Assembly: GCA_023129815.1 (NCBI GenBank)
Contig: JAGMBH010000079.1
Coordinates: 1-11,958, forward strand
Source of the DNA: Dehalococcoidia bacterium
Lineage (GTDB): Bacteria > Chloroflexota > Dehalococcoidia > GIF9 > AB-539-J10
Direction of reading: 5' to 3'
Length of the DNA stretch: 11,958 nt
Part shown: in pieces, positions 6,328 to 11,958 of the stretch
Position numbering within the stretch: the stretch's first letter is position 1
Layout of the letters: every line of letters starts with the position of its first letter
Position numbers and translations under genes: made by a program
The notes under the pieces: model-generated
The model's database searches: none
Seen by the model: only the letters and a program-made list of their open reading frames with translations
What the model was told of the DNA's origin: nothing

Positions 6328-7271
6328 GCCTTTTGGGCATCATGAGCAAAGAGCTTCAAGGCTTGCTTCAAGTCTGCTGGCAAGGGGCAGGTAAACTCCT
6401 GATATTTGTTAGTTGATGGCAGACGAAAGCCAAGGCGGTAGGCATGGATAAATTGTCTCCTAAGGCACAAGGCTTTAGCCTCGTGCCTACGTTTTGTCCC
6501 ATAAACGAGGTCACCAACTACGGGATAACCGATAGCTGATAGGTGCACTCTGATTTGGTGCGTGCGCCCAGTTCTGGGAGTGACTTCAAGTAAAGTGTAG
6601 CCGTTCAGGTATTTTTTGACCTCATATTGTGTGCTGGCCTCCTTTCCTGCCTCTGTTATTGCCATCCGCTGCCGATTGTGGGGATCTCGCCCGATAGGCG
6701 CTTCAATCACCCCCTGTTCAGGGGATAGCCTACCTTTAACCAGGACGAGGTAGCCCTTTGTTACGGCATGACTTTTGAACTGATTGACTAGATATTGTCG
6801 GGCGTAGTCATTTTTGGCGATGATTATAAGCCCTGACGTGTCCTTATCCAGCCTGTGGATTATGCCAGGGCGTGTTAAGTCCTCACTGGTAGCTAAACTG
6901 GGACAGCGGGCTAGGATGGCATTGACTAAAGTATGGCTGGGATGCCCTGGAGCTGGATGAACAACTAATCCAGCGGGTTTATCTATGACCAGGATGTCTT
7001 TATCTTCATAAATTACGGCTAAGGGGATTGGCTCGGCTGTAGGATAAATGAGCGGAGGGGGTTTGATTGTTATCTTGTCGGTGTCTTTTAACCTTTGGCT
7101 TGGCTTTGCTTTTTGCTCGTTGACCAGGATATGGCCTTGTGCAATTAGCTTCTGTATGTAAGACCGAGAAAATTTGGGGAGGGCCTCAGCTACATACTTG
7201 TCCAAGCGGATGCCTGAAATAGGGGCGATAAGCTGGAGTGTCTCAGTTTTTGATTTTGCCGGTGTGGCCAT
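6312..7271 (-). CDS. rluD: RluD-family 23S rRNA pseudouridine synthase
   Basis: This 319-residue protein joins an N-terminal S4 RNA-binding domain (about 21-68, beginning IRLDKYVAEALPKFSRSYIQ) to an RluA/RluD-type catalytic domain. The catalytic motif is HRLDKDTSG (139-147), with Asp142 as the expected nucleophile; GRTHQIRVHL (235-244) and VVGDLVYG (251-258) are further family motifs. RluD enzymes isomerise uridines in helix 69 of 23S rRNA during large-subunit assembly, but sequence alone does not fix the target site among RluA, RluC and RluD types, so the symbol is a best fit. The ATG overlaps the end of lspA by 29 bp, and AGGAAAG lies just upstream, so translation is probably coupled. No terminator was seen after the gene. 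Confidence 0.92.
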   Translation of the reverse strand: MATPAKSKTETLQLIAPISGIRLDKYVAEALPKFSRSYIQKLIAQGHILVNEQKAKPSQRLKDTDKITIKPPPLIYPTAEPIPLAVIYEDKDILVIDKPAGLVVHPAPGHPSHTLVNAILARCPSLATSEDLTRPGIIHRLDKDTSGLIIIAKNDYARQYLVNQFKSHAVTKGYLVLVKGRLSPEQGVIEAPIGRDPHNRQRMAITEAGKEASTQYEVKKYLNGYTLLEVTPRTGRTHQIRVHLSAIGYPVVGDLVYGTKRRHEAKALCLRRQFIHAYRLGFRLPSTNKYQEFTCPLPADLKQALKLFAHDAQKACVKI

Positions 7272-7758
7272 AGACTTTCCTGAATAACCCTGTTCGATGC
7301 AGGGAATAAATAAGGGTAAAGATGCCTATTACTATGGCGGCATCTGCGAAGTTGAAGGCTGGCCAGTGGAAATCGCCCCATAAGCGGATATCGATAAAGT
7401 CGGTTACATAACCGAAGCAGAGGCGGTCTATCAAGTTACCTATAGCGCCGCCGAAAATCAAGCCAGCAGCCACAATGCTTAAAGTAGTAGCTGAGGATAG
7501 GTAACGGAGAAACAGCAAGATGATAATTAAGCTAGCTACTGTGATAGCGATGATAAGGACGGTCTGGTTGGCGAGCAATCCAAAAACAGCCCCCGTGTTG
7601 GTTACATATGTTAGTCGTAAAAAACCGCCTTCAGGTAGTGATTCTCCAGGCGTCAGATTACCTCTAATCCACGATTTGCTCCACTGGTCGAAGGCAATCA
7701 ATAGAGCAGCAGCGATTAGAGATAATCCTGCTTGCTTCTTATCTTGCCCCTTTTGCAT
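7243..7758 (-). CDS. lspA: Lipoprotein signal peptidase (signal peptidase II)
   Basis: This 171-residue inner-membrane aspartyl protease cleaves the signal peptide from diacylglyceryl-modified prolipoproteins. Four hydrophobic segments are visible at about 12-24, 66-86, 92-110 and 139-155, as expected. Conserved blocks are FDQWSK (23-28), VTNTGAVFG (52-60), GNLIDR (107-112), VTDFID (118-123) and FNFADAAI (135-142). Asp120 and Asp139 are 19 residues apart, the spacing of the catalytic pair in the Pseudomonas enzyme. The N-terminus overlaps the end of the DksA/TraR gene by 20 bp, and an AAAGG abuts the ATG, so translation is likely coupled to the upstream gene. The next gene, rluD, overlaps its 3' end; lspA-rluD is a common bacterial pairing. 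Confidence 0.95.
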   Translation of the reverse strand: MQKGQDKKQAGLSLIAAALLIAFDQWSKSWIRGNLTPGESLPEGGFLRLTYVTNTGAVFGLLANQTVLIIAITVASLIIILLFLRYLSSATTLSIVAAGLIFGGAIGNLIDRLCFGYVTDFIDIRLWGDFHWPAFNFADAAIVIGIFTLIYSLHRTGLFRKVYGHTGKIKN

Positions 7759-8107
7759 CCTTTGCCTGACGTGACTTGCAGCTCAAGCATAAGTTTGCCT
7801 GGGGCAATGCTTGAAGGCGAGTTAGTTCTATCGGCTGCCCACAGGAGTCACATAGCCCGTAAGTGCCGGCTTCATATTTTTCTAAGGCGTGTTCTATTTC
7901 AGCAAGTGTGCCTCTTAGCTTTTTCTCTAGAGCTAATCTTTTCTCTAACTCGGATGCCTCGCTCGCCTCCTCTTCTCTTTTGCCAAAAGGGCTACCCTCT
8001 CGCCTCTCCCCCAGTGGCTGTCTGCGAGCTCTTAGCTGCTCCAGTCTTTTTGCTATTTGGGTTTTTTCCCTCTTTAAGTGCTCATAGAACTCACTATAGT
8101 TAACCAT
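7739..8107 (-). CDS. DksA/TraR-family C4 zinc-finger protein
   Basis: This 122-residue protein has a long charged helical part (about 1-80, rich in Glu, Arg and Lys) and a C-terminal four-cysteine zinc finger, Cys86-x2-Cys89-x17-Cys107-x2-Cys110, in the context YGLCDSCGQPIELTRLQALP. That is the DksA/TraR signature, here at TraR-to-DksA-like length. DksA proteins bind RNA polymerase through the secondary channel and help ppGpp control transcription. The acidic DxxDxA coiled-coil tip motif of E. coli DksA is not apparent; the region between the helices reads as a Glu-rich EEEASEASE segment instead. The protein may therefore be a distant member with a different role. The ATG has a modest AAGG about 8 nt upstream. 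It heads an overlapping run with lspA and rluD, and begins 117 bp after dnaK. Confidence 0.88.
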   Translation of the reverse strand: MVNYSEFYEHLKREKTQIAKRLEQLRARRQPLGERREGSPFGKREEEASEASELEKRLALEKKLRGTLAEIEHALEKYEAGTYGLCDSCGQPIELTRLQALPQANLCLSCKSRQAKDAKGAR

Positions 8108-8143
8108 TTCATTAACCTTGCCTTTATTTGCCTAACCGAAGCT

Positions 8144-8172
8144 ATTTTAACCTATGCTGAATTTCAAAGCAA
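8144..8172 (-). promoter_or_regulatory. Possible promoter of the dksA-like/lspA/rluD run
   Basis: In the 117-bp gap after dnaK the minus strand reads TTGCTT (8167-8172), 17 bp, then TAAAAT (8144-8149). The -10 box matches five of six bases and the -35 box three of six; the same TTGCTT occurs before the EF-G paralogue. No terminator hairpin was seen after dnaK, so read-through from the heat-shock operon is also possible. Confidence 0.35.
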
Positions 8173-8224
8173 ACTAGTCAAGTATTATACGGAGCTGAGA
8201 ATGATACCTAGTGCTTCCCCACCT

Positions 8225-10114
8225 TCATACTTCGTGGAACTCGCCTTCCACTGTGTCTTCTTCGCCCGGTTTCTTACCACTAGGGCCTGACTCGCCACTT
8301 GGTGGTTGTCCTGGCTGCTGGTAAATGGAGGCTCCAACTTTCTGCATGGCTTGTGATAGCTCTTGCATAGCATTACGGATAGAATTTATATCTTTTCCTT
8401 GCAGCGTTGACTTCAAGGCTGCTATCTTGCTTTCTATTTCCTGTTTTACATCGGCTGGTATCTTGTCTCCATAATCACGAAGTGTCTTCTCAGCGGTATA
8501 AGCTAGACTGTCAGCAGAATTGCGTATCTCCACCTCTTCTTTGTGTTTGGCATCTTCGACAGCGAAACTTTCAGCTTCTCGTTTCATCCTCTCTACTTCT
8601 TCCTTGCTAAGCCCGCTAGAGGCAGTAATGGTAATTTTTTGTTCTTTACCTGTGCCTTTATCGCGAGCGCTGACATTGAGGATGCCGTTGGCATCTATAT
8701 CAAAGGTCACCTCAACCTGAGGTAGGCCCCGTGGTGCTGGCAAGATGCCATCGAGTATGAAGCGTCCCAAAGTTCGGTTGTCTGCTGCCATGGGCCGCTC
8801 CCCTTGGAGAACATGTATTTCCACGCTTGGCTGATTATCACTAGCGGTGCTGAAAATCTGGCTCTTGGAGGTGGGAATAGTGGTGTTGCGAGGAATAAGA
8901 GATGTGGCTACTCCTCCCAGGGTCTCTATACCTAAGGTAAGCGGAGTAACATCAAGGAGGAGAACCTCTGTCACTTCACCCTTAAGCACTCCAGCCTGAA
9001 TAGCAGCGCCTAAAGCTACTGCCTCATCAGGATTGATTCCCTTGACGGGCTCTCTGCCAAAGAATTGCCTTAAACTTTCCTGAACCTTGGGCATCCTTGT
9101 CTGACCCCCGACTAGAATGACCTCATTGATTTGAGCTGCTGTGAGCTTGGCATCGGTTAAGGCTTGGCGGCAGGGTCCAATGCTCCGCTCTATCAGGTCA
9201 TCTGATAATTGCTCCAACTTAGCGCGAGTTAACATCATGCTAAGGTGCTTTGGGCCAGTGGTGTCGGCGGTGATGAAAGGAAGGCTTATCTCTGTTTGAG
9301 CCACTGTGGATAGCTCCTTCTTTGCCTTTTCGGCAGCATCCTTTAGCCGCTGTAATGCCATCCTGTCTTGCCTTAAGTCAATGCCTTGCTCTTTCTTAAA
9401 TTCGTCACATACCCAATCCATAATCCTTTGGTCAATGTCATCGCCACCAAGGTGGGTATCACCATTAGTTGATTTAACTTGGAATGTGCCCTCGCCTATA
9501 TCAAGGATGGAGATATCGAAGGTGCCGCCACCAAGGTCATAGACAGCAATAGTTTCATCCTTTTTCTTGTCCATTCCGTAGGCTAGAGATGAGGCTGTAG
9601 GCTCATTGATAATACGCAGAACGTTAAGTCCAGCTATTTCACCAGCAGTTTTAGTTGCCTGTCTCTGGCTATCATTAAAATGAGCTGGCACAGTGATCAC
9701 AGCATCGGCAACCTTTTCTCCGAGATAAGCCTCGGCATCGGTCTTCAACTTCTGCAGTATCATAGCTGAGATTTCCTGAGGACTATACTCCTTGCCCCCC
9801 ATTACCACTCGGCAATCGCCGTTGGGAGCCTCAGTAAGCTTATAAGGCAAGCGCTTTATATCATACTGGACTGTGGAATCCTTGAACTTGCGCCCAATAA
9901 GGCGTTTCATGCTAAAGAGAGTATTCTCGGGGTTGATCACTGCTTGACGCTTAGCTATTTCTCCTATCAATCTCTCTCCTGTTTTGCTTATCGCCACTAC
10001 TGAAGGAACAAGATTCCCACCTTCAGCGCTAGGGATGATTTTAGGCTCGCCTCCCTCCATAACCGCTACTGCGCTCAATGTTGTGCCTAAATCAATGCCT
10101 ACTGCTCTACCCAT
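8225..10114 (-). CDS. dnaK: Chaperone protein DnaK (Hsp70)
   Basis: This 629-residue ATP-dependent chaperone binds exposed hydrophobic peptides in the cytoplasm and cycles with GrpE and a J-protein. The three Hsp70 signatures are present: GIDLGTT (6-12), the phosphate-2 motif YDLGGGTFDIS near residue 192, and VILVGGQTRMP in the second half of the nucleotide domain. The hydrophobic linker reads VLLLDVTP, followed by a complete peptide-binding domain (IETLGGV, IPRNTTIPTSKSQIFSTA, VLQGERPMA) and a helical lid. A Gly/Pro/Ser-rich tail ends in EEDTVEGEFHEV, an EEVD-like acidic end. The N-terminal domain keeps the insert found in Gram-negative-type DnaK. The ATG lies 2 bp after the grpE stop codon with AGGAGGA inside the grpE end. 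No dnaJ follows, unlike in many hrcA operons. Confidence 0.98.
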   Translation of the reverse strand: MGRAVGIDLGTTLSAVAVMEGGEPKIIPSAEGGNLVPSVVAISKTGERLIGEIAKRQAVINPENTLFSMKRLIGRKFKDSTVQYDIKRLPYKLTEAPNGDCRVVMGGKEYSPQEISAMILQKLKTDAEAYLGEKVADAVITVPAHFNDSQRQATKTAGEIAGLNVLRIINEPTASSLAYGMDKKKDETIAVYDLGGGTFDISILDIGEGTFQVKSTNGDTHLGGDDIDQRIMDWVCDEFKKEQGIDLRQDRMALQRLKDAAEKAKKELSTVAQTEISLPFITADTTGPKHLSMMLTRAKLEQLSDDLIERSIGPCRQALTDAKLTAAQINEVILVGGQTRMPKVQESLRQFFGREPVKGINPDEAVALGAAIQAGVLKGEVTEVLLLDVTPLTLGIETLGGVATSLIPRNTTIPTSKSQIFSTASDNQPSVEIHVLQGERPMAADNRTLGRFILDGILPAPRGLPQVEVTFDIDANGILNVSARDKGTGKEQKITITASSGLSKEEVERMKREAESFAVEDAKHKEEVEIRNSADSLAYTAEKTLRDYGDKIPADVKQEIESKIAALKSTLQGKDINSIRNAMQELSQAMQKVGASIYQQPGQPPSGESGPSGKKPGEEDTVEGEFHEV

Positions 10115-10116
10115 AT

Positions 10117-10665
10117 CTATTCCTCCTTTTGGCTTGTCTGCTCCTCTCCTCTACCTACTATTACCATACTAGGGCGAATTACTTTGTTCTTCAACTTATA
10201 ACCCTTCTGGATTTCTTCAATGACTATTCCTTCTTCTCCTTCCTGTCGCATTACTGCTTCATGGAGATAGGGATCGAATGGCTCTCCCTTAGCCTTAATT
10301 TCAGCTAACCCTTGTGCTTCTAGGGTCGCCTTAAGCTTATTATAGATGAGCTTGATGCCATCAATCCAACTGAATCCGGTAAGCTGAGCTGGCAATGAGT
10401 CAAAAGCCCTTTCAAAATCGTCTATTATAGTTAGCAAGTTTAGGATGAGGGTGCTATTGGCAAATTCGATCGTCTCTATTTTTTCCTGCTCAGCACGTTT
10501 CTTATAGTTAATAAAATCTGCTTGAGTCCTTTGCCAGTTAGCTAAATACTTCTCTGACCTCTCCCTTTCCTCTGTTAAAGCTTGCTTCAGCGCTTCTATA
10601 TCCGCTACTTGCTCAACTCCCGTTTCGGTTGGCTTATTGTTGGACGACTTCTCCCTTTCTGCCAA
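10117..10665 (-). CDS. grpE: GrpE nucleotide exchange factor
   Basis: This 182-residue protein is the exchange factor that releases ADP from DnaK. An acidic, disordered N-terminus (about 1-20) leads into a long helix with NWQRTQADFINYKKRAEQEK (43-62), then DDFERAFDSLP, and a C-terminal beta domain with PFDPYLHEAVMRQE, IQKGYKL, KVIRPSMVIVG. All are family hallmarks. Translation starts at a TTG (10663-10665): an AGGAGG lies 7 nt upstream, and no in-frame ATG near it fits. The ribosome site overlaps the hrcA stop codon region (TAGAGGAGG), so it is probably coupled to hrcA translation. It is the second gene of the CIRCE-controlled operon. Confidence 0.96.
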   Translation of the reverse strand: MAEREKSSNNKPTETGVEQVADIEALKQALTEERERSEKYLANWQRTQADFINYKKRAEQEKIETIEFANSTLILNLLTIIDDFERAFDSLPAQLTGFSWIDGIKLIYNKLKATLEAQGLAEIKAKGEPFDPYLHEAVMRQEGEEGIVIEEIQKGYKLKNKVIRPSMVIVGRGEEQTSQKEE

Positions 10666-10678
10666 CGTTAAACCTCCT

Positions 10679-11695
10679 CTAGATATACTCCGCTACTGAT
10701 TCAGTTAGCAATGATGAAAGGCAGTTAACCGAAGAGATTGCTCTAGCATAGTCCATTCGCTTTGGGCCAACCACACCAACAATGCCCCGTGCCTTATCAG
10801 GAATTCCATATTCAGCGATTATCAAGCTCAAGTCTTGCAGTGCTTCATCTGGATTTTCCTTGCCAATGATTATCCTTAGCTCTCTTTTATCGAGCTCTGG
10901 GCGAGGTATATTTTCCAGCCAAGCTCCTTCTTCTAGTAATTCTAATAAGCTAACCATCCTAGGATTCTTGGCGAACTCAGGCTGACTTAGCATTAAATGT
11001 AATCCCTCGAGGAAGGGCTTACCATGTTCCAGCTTATCTTCAGCAGTCATCATATCCACTACACACGCAGTTACTTGCCTTTCCTCAGGAGAGAGTTCTG
11101 TTTTCTTCGCCAATATTTCACTACTAGACATCCCGGCATAAACTGAGTTGAGCTTGCCAGTTAACATTGTTAAGTCATCTTGGGTAATCCTTTTATTGAA
11201 AGACAGAATTTTTTGCCTGACCCTTGCCTCATATAGAACCAAAATTAGCAAAGCTACAAGATCTTGTAAGGCTATTAAATCTAGGTGCTTAAAGCGACAT
11301 CGGGGTGCTTTAGGTAAGGTTATCACAGCTACATTGCGAACGAAACGTGCCAAAAGCACCGCGGCCAGTTTTAGCCATTGCTCGATCTCCTCCTTTGCTT
11401 CTCGGAGTAGCTCGTAAAGCAGATCTTGCTCTATTGGAGGAAGCTTGGCATCTCGGCTTATCGTTTCTACATAATAGCGGTAAGCTTTGTCTGCGGGTAT
11501 AGTGCCAGCCGAGGGGTGAGGACGTATGACATATTCCTGTTCCTCTAAGTATGCTACATCATTTCGCACAGTGGCTGGGCTTACTTTCAAGTTATAATTA
11601 TAAGCAATATCCTTTGAAGCTATGGGCATTGCTCCAGCAATATACTCATTAACTATTATCTTCAGAATCGCCTCTTTTCTTTCTCCCAGCGCCAT
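10679..11695 (-). CDS. hrcA: Heat-inducible transcription repressor HrcA
   Basis: This 338-residue repressor binds CIRCE operators and depends on chaperonin or chaperone supply for its active fold, so it releases the operon on heat stress. The N-terminal winged helix (about 1-75) contains the recognition-helix region SKDIAYNYNLKVSPATVRND and the wing HPSAGTIPADKAYRYYV, a slightly altered form of the usual HTSAGRIPSDKGYRFYV. A GAF-like domain and the terminal dimerisation segment follow (IIGKENPDEALQDLSLIIAEYG and GIVGVVGPKRMDYARAISSV). The length is normal. The ATG directly abuts a CIRCE element that also contains the ribosome site AGAAGGAG. The stop codon is 13 bp before grpE. A partial CIRCE and sigma-70-type promoter upstream make autoregulation very likely. 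Confidence 0.97.
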   Translation of the reverse strand: MALGERKEAILKIIVNEYIAGAMPIASKDIAYNYNLKVSPATVRNDVAYLEEQEYVIRPHPSAGTIPADKAYRYYVETISRDAKLPPIEQDLLYELLREAKEEIEQWLKLAAVLLARFVRNVAVITLPKAPRCRFKHLDLIALQDLVALLILVLYEARVRQKILSFNKRITQDDLTMLTGKLNSVYAGMSSSEILAKKTELSPEERQVTACVVDMMTAEDKLEHGKPFLEGLHLMLSQPEFAKNPRMVSLLELLEEGAWLENIPRPELDKRELRIIIGKENPDEALQDLSLIIAEYGIPDKARGIVGVVGPKRMDYARAISSVNCLSSLLTESVAEYI

Positions 11696-11722
11696 TTAGC
11701 ACTCTCCTTCTGTGACTGCTAA
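11696..11722 (-). promoter_or_regulatory. CIRCE operator (HrcA-binding inverted repeat)
   Basis: On the minus strand the sequence is TTAGCAGTC, nine bases, then GAGTGCTAA. This is the CIRCE consensus TTAGCACTC-N9-GAGTGCTAA with one mismatch, in the promoter-proximal arm (C to G at position 7). It ends at the base before the hrcA ATG and begins within a few bases of the predicted transcript start. The hrcA ribosome site AGAAGGAG lies in the spacer and downstream arm, so the element could also form an mRNA hairpin that covers it. Confidence 0.93.
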
Positions 11723-11730
11723 GCAATGGA

Positions 11731-11759
11731 AATGTACCACTTTAAATATGGTCTGTCAA
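11731..11759 (-). promoter_or_regulatory. Promoter of hrcA-grpE-dnaK
   Basis: On the minus strand a perfect TTGACA (11754-11759) is followed after exactly 17 bp by TACATT (11731-11736), a four-of-six -10 match. The transcript is predicted to start near 11724, right at the edge of CIRCE. This is the usual arrangement for HrcA-repressed operons transcribed by the housekeeping sigma factor. Confidence 0.75.
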
Positions 11760-11839
11760 CGACAATAGTATATCTTTTTGTCAGCTCTCTTAATGATCTC
11801 GTTCAGATAGATGGTGGACACCTTAGGCAGTTCTTTATG

Positions 11840-11933
11840 TCATTGCGCGCCGAAGGCGTGGCAATCTTCAGGCAAAATCCTCCCTCCCTCTAGCTCCCTC
11901 CCATCAGGGGAGGGAGCATCAGTATAGATTGCC
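11840..11933. repeat. Composite palindromic intergenic repeat (MITE-like)
   Basis: Three nested structures are visible. A stem-loop at 11842-11865 pairs ATTGC with GCAAT and CGCC with GGCG around a GAA loop, in the style of the widespread CATTGCGAGGAG...GTGGCAATC repeats. A perfect 10-bp hairpin pairs GCTCCCTCCC (11893-11902) with GGGAGGGAGC (11908-11917) around ATCAG. The words GGCAATCT (11860-11867) and AGATTGCC (11926-11933) form an outer inverted pair that encloses the second hairpin. No open reading frame lies inside. It sits upstream of the hrcA promoter. No target-site duplication could be identified. Confidence 0.6.
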
Positions 11934-11958
11934 TTGGATAGCAGAGGCCGTTTAAAAA

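Noticed and set aside
7732..8103. Plus-strand 123-codon open frame opposite the DksA/TraR gene
   Set aside because: It covers almost exactly the DksA/TraR gene in antisense; the zinc-finger protein on the other strand is a clear family member and this translation is not.
11893..11917. Perfect 10-bp hairpin as a terminator of an upstream gene
   Set aside because: No T-tract follows on either strand, and the stem is nested in a repeat with outer inverted arms, which better explains it.

Overview
This is a compact bacterial housekeeping region of moderate GC content. It has twelve protein-coding genes, eleven on the minus strand and one (an EF-G paralogue) on the plus strand. No tRNA, rRNA, CRISPR array, transposase or phage gene was seen. 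The gene set, the style of the EF-G-like protein (DTPGYADF instead of DTPGHVDF), the HrcA/CIRCE heat-shock control and the short GC-rich palindromic repeats at both window edges suggest a Chloroflexota bacterium, perhaps of the Dehalococcoidia. That assignment is inference from gene style, not from a marker that settles it.

Layout from left to right. Positions 1-34 hold a fragment of an intergenic repeat, followed by gatC (minus). A 186-bp divergent promoter region separates gatC from the plus-strand EF-G paralogue. That gene converges on etfA with only 11 bp between the two stop codons, and an imperfect inverted repeat spans both stops. The minus-strand genes then follow. etfB-etfA form an operon with their own strong promoter, whose -35 box overlaps the gltX stop codon. 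gltX, a small coiled-coil protein of unknown function, rluD, lspA and a DksA/TraR zinc-finger protein lie further upstream; the last three overlap end to end. The heat-shock operon hrcA-grpE-dnaK fills the right part, with a clear sigma-70-type promoter and a CIRCE operator directly before hrcA. The last 120 bp carry a composite palindromic repeat.

Functional links. HrcA is expected to repress its own operon through CIRCE, so GrpE and DnaK are made on heat stress; no dnaJ follows dnaK here. GltX and GatC point to the indirect route to Gln-tRNA(Gln) (mischarging by GluRS, then amidation by GatCAB), although gatA and gatB are not in the window. EtfAB would carry electrons between flavoprotein dehydrogenases and the respiratory chain or another acceptor; no partner dehydrogenase is present. 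LspA and RluD serve lipoprotein maturation and rRNA modification.

I found no convincing new system. The points most worth checking are the EF-G paralogue with a replaced catalytic histidine, the unexplained 86-residue coiled-coil gene, gatC and gltX both lacking a Shine-Dalgarno sequence, the palindrome on the etfBA promoter, and the repeats at the window edges.
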